From Streptomyces sp. ISL-12 (GTDB lineage: Bacteria > Actinomycetota > Actinomycetes > Streptomycetales > Streptomycetaceae), in assembly GCF_018614415.1 (NCBI RefSeq), contig NZ_JAGGOO010000048.1, forward strand, positions 57,508 through 121,507: a stretch of 64,000 nucleotides of DNA. The letters run 5' to 3'. The position numbers were made by a program, and so were the translations under genes. Below are positions 1-7,229 of the stretch, piece by piece. The notes under the pieces were generated by a model, which worked only from the letters and a program-made list of their open reading frames with translations, was not told the origin of the DNA and ran no database searches. Within the stretch, counting starts at the first letter, position 1; every line of letters starts with the position of its first letter.

Positions 1-217
1 GCTGGACGGGCTGAGTAATAAGGGCCTGCACTCCGACGTTTCATCCGCAGATGTGAACCGACTGTTGCTTTCGCTCCTCGTCGTGGCACATGACTTGATC
101 TCGCTTCGACCGCCCGGCGGTGCGTTCTCGTACAAGCCGTACGAGACCACGATTCGTGCCTTCATGGAGGAGGTGCTGCACCAAGAAGAGCATCCGTCGC
201 AGGGTAGCGAGGAATAG
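1..217 (+). CDS. C-terminal fragment of an unrecognised protein
   Basis: An open frame enters from the left edge (first full codon at base 2) and ends at TAG 215-217, giving 71 residues. It reads as real coding sequence: the residues are mixed and not Arg/Pro-rich, and the third positions are mostly G/C. The segment is partly hydrophobic and partly acidic at its C-terminus (ends QGSEE). No family is recognisable from so short a tail. It converges with the minus-strand gene ending at 224. Confidence 0.55.
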   Translation, partial: LDGLSNKGLHSDVSSADVNRLLLSLLVVAHDLISLRPPGGAFSYKPYETTIRAFMEEVLHQEEHPSQGSEE

Positions 218-223
218 AACTGT

Positions 224-719
224 CTAACTGGCTGCGTGCTTGACCCTGCCATGAGTGGCGTCCTCGAAGCCTGCGATGAATTCTCGATGCCTGTCCTCGA
301 TCCCCTTCGCGCTCTCCCACTCGGAGGGGGCGAGGCCTTCGGGCTCCTCCAAGGGAAGTTGGTCGAGGGCAATGAGGGCCTTCACCTGGCAGACGGAGGT
401 GGTTTCTTCTACCAAATTTTCGATGTCTTCCTCTTCGGCTACGCCCTGAAGAACGGGCAGCCTGTACGTGGCGAAGCTGTATCCCTCGGCGTAGGGATAC
501 ACGGTAACGATGGCCGCGCGCTCCCACATCGACGCAGTAGCGGGCTCGCCGTCAAGAGCATCACTGCAACCCTGCTCGTACGTATCGAGAGCGCGGCCCG
601 GGTCTTTTCCGATCTTTTTCCTTGAGGGCGTTGTACGCCTCGGTCTCTTCGCTCGTGATCGGGACGCTCCCTGGGCTACTTGGGCTGGCATTCCAGGCCA
701 GCGCCCTTTCTGCGTCCAC
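224..719 (-). pseudogene. Small hypothetical gene, apparently frameshifted
   Basis: From stop TAG at 226-224 the frame reads back as a plausible acidic protein (segments such as LDTYEQGCSDALDGE and EEEDIENLVEETTSVCQ) to about base 612. Upstream of that, this frame becomes Arg/Ser/Pro-rich with poor third-position GC. The neighbouring frame instead carries well-behaved coding sequence (VPITSEETEAYNALKEKDR) with a GTG at 719, three bases after the stop of the cyclo-ligase gene. The two good segments meet at short A-runs (about 600-620). Removing one A joins them into one protein of about 164 residues. This is either a genuine inactivating +1 frameshift, a sequencing indel, or less likely recoding. 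An ATG at 691 would keep one frame but needs the poor segment. Function unknown; likely the last gene of the XRE/cyclo-ligase unit. Confidence 0.5.
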
Positions 720-722
720 GCG

Positions 723-1445
723 CTACTCGCCCCGTTGAGCCCTCGCCGCGAGAGCGGGGATTGCCTCGATCTTCTCCGCCGTGAGGTCGTTCCAGACGAG
801 CCCGCGAGGCCGGCGCCGGTTGGGGCACTCGATCACCTCGTCCGGCGTCACGATGAGGTCCACGCTGAAGTCGTGCTCGGTCTCGGGGATTTCCTTGTCG
901 ATGACCTGAAGGGGGTGGACGGGCGCGACGATGACCGTCTCGTCCGTCACGAGGCGCGCCTCGATGAGGAGCGCCACCTCCAGGTCGGAGTATCCGGCCC
1001 CCTTGCCGATGCGCGCGCCGGAACGATTGACGGCCACGCTGCCGCAGATCACGACGTCGACGGGCCGCATGTCCTCGACCCCCACGCGGCGGGCGACCAG
1101 CGCAGCCCCCTTCTTCTCTGCCGCCTGTTCAGCCGATACCTCCAGCGTCTCCGGGTCGAGCAGGAAGAACGGCTGGAGGCTCGCCATCCTTGGAACGGCC
1201 ATATAGAGGAGCTTGCCGTCCTTGAGCGCGCGCGTGCGGACCGGCAACTGTGCCCAGTCGGGGTTTGCCTTGACCGTCCGGGCCTGCTTCCACACATCCA
1301 GCTCAGCCAGGCGCTCGGCCGTCGCCTCCCCGCCGTGGAAGCCGGGGATCTTGCCGTACGAGCCCTCGGGCACCGCACCTTCATGCTCGAGCAGGCGCCA
1401 CACCTGGTCGCGGACGGCTTCCTTGGCCTGGTCGATGTTGCTCAC
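723..1445 (-). CDS. 5-formyltetrahydrofolate cyclo-ligase family protein
   Basis: A 240-residue protein of the 5-FTHF cyclo-ligase (methenyltetrahydrofolate synthetase) family. Family members use ATP to convert 5-formyl-THF to 5,10-methenyl-THF in the cytoplasm. The diagnostic C-terminal block, with S-G-A-R-I-G-K-G-A-G-Y-S-D, lies around residues 143-155 and is the phosphate/folate-binding signature. It is followed by an LIVTPDEVIE segment. The start is GTG 1445, preceded by GTAGGGG. The upstream XRE regulator gene ends 18 bases away, so the two are probably co-transcribed. At 240 residues it is longer than the roughly 190-residue housekeeping bacterial enzyme and belongs to a long-form subgroup, so the exact substrate is inferred. 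Family assignment is secure. Confidence 0.85.
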   Translation of the reverse strand: MSNIDQAKEAVRDQVWRLLEHEGAVPEGSYGKIPGFHGGEATAERLAELDVWKQARTVKANPDWAQLPVRTRALKDGKLLYMAVPRMASLQPFFLLDPETLEVSAEQAAEKKGAALVARRVGVEDMRPVDVVICGSVAVNRSGARIGKGAGYSDLEVALLIEARLVTDETVIVAPVHPLQVIDKEIPETEHDFSVDLIVTPDEVIECPNRRRPRGLVWNDLTAEKIEAIPALAARAQRGE

Positions 1446-1463
1446 GTGCCCCTACCGGTCCCG

Positions 1464-2630
1464 TCAGATCGCTGCCATGAGAGCCAGGAGGCGGTCATTG
1501 ATGTCCTGCACCCACGGTTCGTGCCGCCACTCCCGAAGCTCTCGACCAGCGGCGAATGCCAGGTTAAGACCGCCGCCCCCTCGTGTCAGCTCAACCGTGT
1601 CGATCGTCTGGTGCAGCGAGACAGCTGCTTCGTCGAGCTTGTGCTGACGGATCAGCGAGAGCGTGAGGTTACCGAGTGCGATTGCTTGGCTCTTCTGCTT
1701 CGCCCCCAGCCCTCCGGCTGTCGTGCGCAGCACCGGCTCGGCCCGCGCCGGCAGTCCGAGAAACAGGTAGCACGAACCAGCAAGCCGGTTGAACTCGTTG
1801 ATCGTGTAGTACTCCGCGGCGACGTCGGCCCCGTCGACCCGGTCGAACTGTGCCTCGGCCTGCTTCAGTGCTTCCTCGCATGCCTTGAGCTCCCCGGACA
1901 TGGCATGTCCCTCGGCGACGTGCAGCAGGGCGAGGCCCGTGAGCGACGGACTGGTGTTTTCGGCGACTTCGGCCGCTGCCGCGGCGAACGCCACCCCCTC
2001 TATTGGGTCCTTCCCGCCGTAGAGGGCGACGTAGCTCTTGCGCAGCGTCGCGTACGCCTCGGCGCGGACGTCACGGACCTGGCGGGCGGCATGAACGGCT
2101 TCGTCGAGATATCTGACCGGTGCCACGTGGTCGCGCCGCTGGCTCACGTCCCACGTGAGTTGTCCCAGGAACGTGGCCGACTCGGCTTCGACCTGCAAGA
2201 GCGCCCGGCGGACTCGCGGTTTGGCAGCGTTCTCCCGAAGGAACTTCACTTGGCCGTGTACCTGGCCGGCGGGGCCGAGAAGGGCCGTCGACGGCACCTT
2301 GTCGTAGCGCTCGTCGAGCTGGCAGACGCGTTCGTGCAGGTACGCCACGGCCACCAGATCGGCCGACGAGGGATGTTCCAGCATGTAGTTCATACGCTCG
2401 CTCGACGCGGACTGTGTGATTGTCACGTCATCGAGCAGAGACTGCAGTTCGTCAGCTGATACCTCGAGCACGGCTGCGAGCTTCGGCCGTACCCAGGGCT
2501 GAGGTTCCGTTTCGGCCCGCTCCCAGCGCACGACCGTCGATCGTTCAACGCCGAGGTGTTCGGCGAGCTTTTCTTGGCTGAGTCCCGCTGCTTTGCGACG
2601 CTTGGCAAAGCGAACGCGTTTTGCCGCCAT
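1464..2630 (-). CDS. XRE-family transcriptional regulator with TPR-like C-terminal region
   Basis: A 388-residue regulator. Residues about 5-60 form a Cro/C1-type helix-turn-helix (AGLSQEKLAEHLGVERSTVV, then RWERAETEPQP). The remaining 320 residues are helical and Ala/Leu-rich with TPR-like periodicity, as in the streptomycete regulators that couple an XRE domain to a sensory TPR domain. ATG 2630 is chosen because GGAAGGGAAG lies just upstream and the HTH begins immediately; the frame stays open further upstream, but that extension lacks a recognisable domain. It is divergent from the resolvase-like pair, so the 2631-2858 gap probably holds both promoters and its operator. Ligand and targets are unknown. 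Confidence 0.85.
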   Translation of the reverse strand: MAAKRVRFAKRRKAAGLSQEKLAEHLGVERSTVVRWERAETEPQPWVRPKLAAVLEVSADELQSLLDDVTITQSASSERMNYMLEHPSSADLVAVAYLHERVCQLDERYDKVPSTALLGPAGQVHGQVKFLRENAAKPRVRRALLQVEAESATFLGQLTWDVSQRRDHVAPVRYLDEAVHAARQVRDVRAEAYATLRKSYVALYGGKDPIEGVAFAAAAAEVAENTSPSLTGLALLHVAEGHAMSGELKACEEALKQAEAQFDRVDGADVAAEYYTINEFNRLAGSCYLFLGLPARAEPVLRTTAGGLGAKQKSQAIALGNLTLSLIRQHKLDEAAVSLHQTIDTVELTRGGGGLNLAFAAGRELREWRHEPWVQDINDRLLALMAAI

Positions 2631-2858
2631 CGCTCTTCCCTTCCGGATTCGGGGGGCCTCGCCACCATAGCCAGGCCACGGCCGTTTACGCAGGTCGACG
2701 GCGGTCCTGCCACATTCTTGCCTCTTTCCTGCCCCACTCATGCTCTGGGTTTTGGCAGACCAAGGGACTTTTCTGGCTACTACGCCGATCCCCCGGTGGC
2801 CGGGGCCTACGGGCCGCCCAGCCGGAACCGGCTTCCCCAGGAGCCCAGGAGGAGTCCC

Positions 2859-3182
2859 ATGCGCCCCGCGATTTACGGGTACATGCGCCTCGTCAGCAGC
2901 GACGAGACCGATGACGAGACCGAGTGCGTCAAGCGCGAGTTGGTCGAGTACGCCGCACGCGAAGGCTTTGCGCTCGACCGGGTTTTCACCGAATGCATCC
3001 GGCGGTCCGAGCCGGTGTTCCACGTCATGCTCGAGGCGTTGAAGCGCCACGAGGTCAAGGACATCCTCGTGCCCTCGCTCTGGCACTTCGCGCGGCTGCC
3101 CGGCCTCCAGAACGCGATGCGTCAACACATCGAGCAGGAGACCGGCGCCCGCGTCTGGGTTGTGCAGGGACGGCGGCCATGA
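2859..3182 (+). CDS. Resolvase-like N-terminal-domain small protein (1 of 2)
   Basis: A 107-residue protein starting at ATG 2859 behind AGGAGG. The opening (IYGYMRLVSSDETDDETECV) resembles the first strand of serine-recombinase catalytic domains (Y-x-R-V-S), and the length and secondary-structure order fit a truncated resolvase N-domain. The usual arginine-rich active-site segment and a C-terminal DNA-binding domain are absent, so it is probably not an active recombinase. It overlaps the next gene by ATGA (3179-3182), implying translational coupling. Such stand-alone domains are common in streptomycete genomes; a regulatory or binding role is a guess. Confidence 0.7.
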   Translation: MRPAIYGYMRLVSSDETDDETECVKRELVEYAAREGFALDRVFTECIRRSEPVFHVMLEALKRHEVKDILVPSLWHFARLPGLQNAMRQHIEQETGARVWVVQGRRP

Positions 3183-3415
3183 ACAACGTACGCCCCGTGG
3201 CCTACGCCTACCTGTACGTGGCCCCCGACGCCGATGACGACACCTCTTGGAGGCTTGAAGCCGAACTCAGGCGCTACGCCGACGACCAGGGCTTCGACCT
3301 CGCCGGCCTTTTTTACGAGGACATCACCGGCTGCTTCGCCTCCTGGGAGGCGCTGAGGCAGGAGCTCCGTCAGGTGAACGCCCACCACGTCATCGTGCCG
3401 TCCTTCTCCACTTGA
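3179..3415 (+). CDS. Resolvase-like small protein (2 of 2), degenerate paralogue
   Basis: A 78-residue protein whose start overlaps the preceding stop by ATGA. It follows the same plan as its upstream neighbour (VAYAYLYVAPDADDDTSWRL, then a helix ending near GFDLAGLFYEDI). The nucleophilic Ser expected after the first strand is missing, being replaced by APDADDD. It ends with HVIVPSFST, which matches DILVPSLWHF of its neighbour and shows the two are duplicated and diverged. It is shorter than its partner and almost certainly not catalytic. Its role is unknown. Confidence 0.65.
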   Translation: MNNVRPVAYAYLYVAPDADDDTSWRLEAELRRYADDQGFDLAGLFYEDITGCFASWEALRQELRQVNAHHVIVPSFST

Positions 3416-3563
3416 CGCGGCACGAACTGCTTCTTGAGCACCTTCTGGACCGTTTGGAGCGGGGAGGGAGAGCCGAAGTCCACGAGCTGCGTCCTCGGAA
3501 GTGATCGGAACCCGCACATCAGCAACCCAGGGTCACTGCGCGCGTCGTGCGGCAGGGCCCGCT

Positions 3564-3650
3564 GTGACCCAGTACCGCGCGCAGGTCATCACCGCCATGG
3601 TGACGGGCGCCTCGCTCTTGAGCGTCCTCGTCGTCGCAGTGACCCGCTGA
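3564..3650 (+). CDS. Possible 28-residue hydrophobic peptide
   Basis: GTG 3564 to TGA 3648-3650 encodes 28 residues with one hydrophobic stretch (ITAMVTGASLLSVLVVAV) followed by TR. Nearly every codon ends in G or C, unlike the in-frame sequence upstream of the GTG, which supports this start and real coding. The ribosome site is weak (CAGGG). It sits 147 bases before the phosphotransferase/dehydrogenase/HprK-like operon. A hairpin follows it (CCGGTC 3664-3669 with GACCGG 3674-3679). It could be a membrane micropeptide or a substrate or leader for the operon. It could also be chance: the region is GC-rich and there is no homology evidence. Confidence 0.35.
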   Translation: MTQYRAQVITAMVTGASLLSVLVVAVTR

Positions 3651-3797
3651 CCCCTCGCTCCGGCCGGTCGCCTGACCGGAGGAACGGGCCCTGGACGTAT
3701 CGCGCGGTGCGCCCGGGGTCCACCCTGTTCGCCGTCCCGGCCGTGCTGCTCAACCCAGTACGCCGGGGTTATCCAAACCTCTTCCAGGGAGGCGTTC

Positions 3798-5021
3798 GTG
3801 ACCGTCAATGTCGATGCTGTCTCAACTCGCCCGGACCTCGCCCCGCCGGATCTGGCCGAGGTCTTCGGCCACGCCTGCGCTCAAGTCCACCGCACTGCCG
3901 CGGACATATGGCCCGGTGAAGCCGTGACTTTGGAACGTCACATCCCGAGCACCACCGGATACGTGCACCAGACCCGCGTCGGGGACCGGATCCTGTACGC
4001 GAAGACCTCGATCCTGGGCGTCTCTCTTGTCTCCCTGCTCCGGGGTGCCTGTGGCCCATGGCCCGCTGTCCGCCGGGCTCAGCGGGCGTACGCCATGCAG
4101 CTTGACGGACTGATGACGCGCGAGGCCGCGCAACTCCAGGTCCTCGCCGAGATGGACCGGCCCCAGGTGTGCACCGTCGCCGGAGTGAGGGAGGGCGTCA
4201 TCTTCACCGAGCCGGTCACCGGTCCGTCCCTGGGGGAGGTGCTGCTCACGCGGCCGGCCGACACCTGCGCCCTGCTCGTCCGCACCTTCGACGAGCTGCG
4301 CCCGCTGCACCGGCCGGGCGCCGCCCACCGCCTCGCCCTTGGTGGCGCGATCGGCGAGCGCAGCATCGCGGGGACCTTCCTGCGGAAGTTCAACGGCCTG
4401 TCCGGCGAGACCTACCTCGACAGGCTCGGAGCGGAGCGGTGCGAGCCGGGGGCGCGGGCCGAGGTCATCGAGCTCGCGCGACGCAGTGTCGTGCGGTTGC
4501 GGAAGCTGCGGGTGGCGCTGCCTGGCTCGGTAGGGACGTCCCTGGCCTACGGGGATCTGAAACCCGAGCACGTGCTCTTCACGCATGGGCCCGACGAGCG
4601 GCCGGTGCTGCTCGACCCTGGCATGTTCCGTGCGAGCCCGATGGTCGACATCGCGAAGATGATCAGCCGAACCGTTCTCCTGCTCGCCGCCCGACGACCT
4701 GACCTCGAGACGGCGCGTCAGGTCGTCGAGGGCATCGGGGCCTTCACCGAGCAGCAGGCCGGTCGGCAGGCCGGCCGGGAGCGCAGCGCCTGGGAACGCG
4801 GCCTGCTGACGCTCTGGATGATGGACACGGTCAACATCCTCGCGACCTACCTGTCCGCGCCGGCGGTCCTGCCGTTGCCCGGCGTCGCCTTGGCCCTCGT
4901 CGACCGCGCCGTCCCGGTGTGTCGGCTCGTCGACGAGGTGAGTGCCGACCTCGCCGAACGGCCGGCCGGGCGGGGTCCTTGGGAGCGTGCTCTTGTTCGT
5001 GCGTGGGCGGTCGCCTCATGA
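3798..5021 (+). CDS. APH-fold phosphotransferase, first gene of a three-gene operon
   Basis: A 407-residue protein starting at GTG 3798 behind GGGAGG. It shows the aminoglycoside-phosphotransferase/choline-kinase fold. A lysine in ILYAKTS (about residue 69) fits the ATP-binding Lys, GDLKPEHVLF (252-261) is the catalytic loop (Asp 253), and LLDPG (271-275) corresponds to the metal-binding Asp. The usual H-G-D-x-x-x-x-N ending is altered to GDLKPEH. The substrate cannot be told: APH-fold enzymes act on antibiotics, sugars, choline and, in some RiPP pathways, peptide Ser/Thr. It overlaps the next gene by ATGA at 5018-5021, so the products are probably made in fixed ratio. Confidence 0.75.
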   Translation: MTVNVDAVSTRPDLAPPDLAEVFGHACAQVHRTAADIWPGEAVTLERHIPSTTGYVHQTRVGDRILYAKTSILGVSLVSLLRGACGPWPAVRRAQRAYAMQLDGLMTREAAQLQVLAEMDRPQVCTVAGVREGVIFTEPVTGPSLGEVLLTRPADTCALLVRTFDELRPLHRPGAAHRLALGGAIGERSIAGTFLRKFNGLSGETYLDRLGAERCEPGARAEVIELARRSVVRLRKLRVALPGSVGTSLAYGDLKPEHVLFTHGPDERPVLLDPGMFRASPMVDIAKMISRTVLLLAARRPDLETARQVVEGIGAFTEQQAGRQAGRERSAWERGLLTLWMMDTVNILATYLSAPAVLPLPGVALALVDRAVPVCRLVDEVSADLAERPAGRGPWERALVRAWAVAS

Positions 5022-5956
5022 CGTCCGTGCCGATGGCCGTCGGCCTCGTTGGCAGCGGTGCTGTCGGGCAGGCCGTCGGCGGAGCGCTCGTGACCGCCGG
5101 CGTAGGAGGTCGGCTGCTCGTTGCCTCGCGTACCGACGAGCAGTCGGGCGCCCTGGCCGACGATCTCGCCGATATGCAGACCGCGGTCGGCTCGCCCGTA
5201 CGTCCGATCGCCGCGGCGACCGGCGACCTGAGGGACTGCGAGGCCGTCGTCATCGCCGTGCGAGCGAGCTTCGTCAACACCCGAGGCACCGACGTTCGCA
5301 TGGGCGGGGCGCGGGCGAACGCGCAACTGATCGGCACGCTCGCCTGCGAGCTGCACGGGTACACCGGCACGGTGCTGATGGTGACCAACCCGGTCGACCT
5401 GATGGCCCGCCGCTTCGCAGAGGTTTCCGACTGCCGACGGGTTTTCGGCATCGGCTCGGGCCTGGACACCGCCCGGTACCGGCTCACCCTGGCCCGGCTG
5501 CTCGGCGTCCCCGTCGCCGAGGTGAAGGGGCATGTGATCGGCGAGCATGGCGAGGCGGCCGTGGTGTGCGCCTCGTCGACCACCGTCAACGACGAGCCCG
5601 TCCCGGTCCCCCGTCGAGCGATCCGGGCGATCAGGGACGAGCTCACCCAGCGGCCCGGCCGGATCAACGCCGGCATCGGCCGCACCCGCTCCGGACCGGC
5701 CGGGGCCGTCGTCACCGCCCTCCGCCTCGCCCTCGCTGTCGAGGACGGGGTGACCGAGCTGTCGACCGGGTACGGGGACGACTTCCTCGGAATCCCGTTG
5801 CGGTTCACCCGGGGCGAACCCGTACCGTCCATGCCTCCGCTCGACCCGGTCGAGGCCGGCGAGCTGGAGGCCGCCCGCGGCAAACTCCGCGCTGCCTACC
5901 AGATGGTGAGCGGCATCCCGCCGCAACCGCTTCCGTCGGAGAGGAATCCGTCGTGA
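5018..5956 (+). CDS. Lactate/malate dehydrogenase-like protein
   Basis: A 312-residue protein of the LDH/MDH superfamily that should use NAD(P) to interconvert a 2-hydroxyacid and 2-oxoacid. It has the Rossmann motif GSGAVG (12-17), MVTNPVD (121-127), the substrate-binding Arg in GLDTAR (148-153) and the catalytic His in GEHGEA (175-180; His 177). The active-site loop (about 80-100) is not like standard LDH or MDH, so the substrate is probably not lactate or malate. It is coupled at both ends: ATGA with the phosphotransferase and GTGA with the HprK-like gene. Being embedded between two phosphoryl-transfer-type proteins suggests a specialised pathway and not central metabolism. Confidence 0.8.
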   Translation: MTSVPMAVGLVGSGAVGQAVGGALVTAGVGGRLLVASRTDEQSGALADDLADMQTAVGSPVRPIAAATGDLRDCEAVVIAVRASFVNTRGTDVRMGGARANAQLIGTLACELHGYTGTVLMVTNPVDLMARRFAEVSDCRRVFGIGSGLDTARYRLTLARLLGVPVAEVKGHVIGEHGEAAVVCASSTTVNDEPVPVPRRAIRAIRDELTQRPGRINAGIGRTRSGPAGAVVTALRLALAVEDGVTELSTGYGDDFLGIPLRFTRGEPVPSMPPLDPVEAGELEAARGKLRAAYQMVSGIPPQPLPSERNPS

Positions 5957-7086
5957 CCACTCACGCTGTACGCCTTGAGGCCGCCGGCGCGGCCGTGACC
6001 GTCGTGTCCGCCGAGCGCGCCGTCACCGACTGGACGGCCCGCTACTTCGGGCAGTGGTGGAAGGCCTCGGAGGTAGCCCCGGAAAGCGTTTGTACGGGCC
6101 CCGTCGTCGTTGCCCAGGTGAGCCCCGGCGCGTACGCCGACGCCGCCCTGGAGGTCACGCAGAGGCCCCACACGAGCGCCGTCCACGCGAAGGCGCGGCT
6201 CCTCCTCGCCCGCGACGAGGCCGCCGGCGTGATCCGCGGCGTCTCACCGGAGGAGGCGCTGGCCTACCGGTCCGAGCCCGCGGTCGGGCGCCTGACGGTC
6301 ATCGGCTGCGCCACCGAGCCGGTCGCGACGGCGACCGCCCGCCTGGCCCGTGAGGTGATGCGGGGGACGCTGCTGAGAGCGGGCTGGTCGGTGCTGCACG
6401 CGTCGGCCGTCGTCCACGAAGGGCGGGTCATCCTCACTTTCGGTCAGAAGGGCGCCGGCAAGACGACGACAGCGCTCGTGCTCGCCGCTCGGCGGGGGCT
6501 CGCGCTGCTGGCCAATGACCGGGTCTTCGTCCGCCGGAACCGCAGGGGCGGCGTCGACGTCCTGCCCTGGCCGTCGGCCGCCGCGCTCGGCCTGGGTCTG
6601 CTCGACGGCCTCGGCTGGTTCGAGGTGGTGCAGGAGCGGCTGGAAAGCGGGGAGGCGCTGCACCCGACGCAGGACGGCCGTGTCACCGAAGCGCTGCGCG
6701 CCGGCCGCCGCGAGCCGTTGTGGGAGGGCGGGAAGGAGTTGAAAGCACAGGTCTTCCCCGATCAGTTCCCGAGCTGGTTCGGCGTGCCGCTCGCCACGGG
6801 CGGGGTCGCCGGCGCCCTGGTGTTCCCGAGGACCGAGCAGGGGGCCGTCCCGGCCGCCGAGGACGGCGACGGGCGCGGGCTGACCGACAGCGACTTCATG
6901 TCGGGCAGGACCGAGGACCGGTACCCCGACGTCTTCGAGCTCGCCCGGGTCGACGGAGGTGGCGCGGCCGACGCCCGGCACGAGGTGCTTCACCTCCTGG
7001 CGGAGCTCCCTCACCACGCGGTCGTCCTCGGTCACGATGTCGAAGGGAACGCCGACGTCCTGGCGAAGGTGACTGGCTGCGCCTGA
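5953..7086 (+). CDS. HprK-like P-loop protein
   Basis: A 377-residue protein starting at GTG 5953, overlapping the previous stop by GTGA. Residues about 145-195 look like the HPr kinase/phosphorylase core: LHASAVVHEGRVI, the Walker A motif GQKGAGKTT (164-172), then ALLANDRVFV, matching the D-D-x-V segment of HprK. The N-terminal 140 residues and the C-terminal 180 are not recognised. Streptomycetes lack the Firmicute HPr-Ser46 regulatory system, so the substrate is probably something else; HprK relatives phosphorylate peptide Ser residues in some lasso-peptide clusters. It is the last gene of the operon, followed by a hairpin at 7129-7162. Confidence 0.7.
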   Translation: MTTHAVRLEAAGAAVTVVSAERAVTDWTARYFGQWWKASEVAPESVCTGPVVVAQVSPGAYADAALEVTQRPHTSAVHAKARLLLARDEAAGVIRGVSPEEALAYRSEPAVGRLTVIGCATEPVATATARLAREVMRGTLLRAGWSVLHASAVVHEGRVILTFGQKGAGKTTTALVLAARRGLALLANDRVFVRRNRRGGVDVLPWPSAAALGLGLLDGLGWFEVVQERLESGEALHPTQDGRVTEALRAGRREPLWEGGKELKAQVFPDQFPSWFGVPLATGGVAGALVFPRTEQGAVPAAEDGDGRGLTDSDFMSGRTEDRYPDVFELARVDGGGAADARHEVLHLLAELPHHAVVLGHDVEGNADVLAKVTGCA

Positions 7087-7128
7087 CACGCGGCGAGGTG
7101 TACGGCGAGGTGCGCGCCGCGCCTTCTT

Positions 7129-7162
7129 GCTGCCCCGGCCGTGTTCTCGCGGACGGGGCAGC
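7129..7162. terminator. Hairpin between convergent genes
   Basis: GCTGCCCCG (7129-7137) and CGGGGCAGC (7154-7162) form a perfect 9-bp stem with a 16-base loop. It lies between the stop of the HprK-like gene and the stop of the convergent methyltransferase gene, so it could end transcription from both sides. No U-run follows, which is usual in high-GC actinobacteria. Confidence 0.5.
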
Positions 7163-7229
7163 CTTGCTCGCCGTCCCCCGGGTCAGGCATTGAAGTGCTG
7201 CTGGAGTACTGGTGGACGCGGGAGTGCCG

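Noticed and set aside
510..2459. 649-codon plus-strand frame across the cyclo-ligase and XRE genes
   Set aside because: Antisense shadow: the minus-strand frames have clear families, start sites and codon bias.
2859..3415. Resolvase-like genes as evidence of a transposon or prophage
   Set aside because: No DNA-binding domain, no inverted repeats at either side and no other mobile or phage genes nearby.
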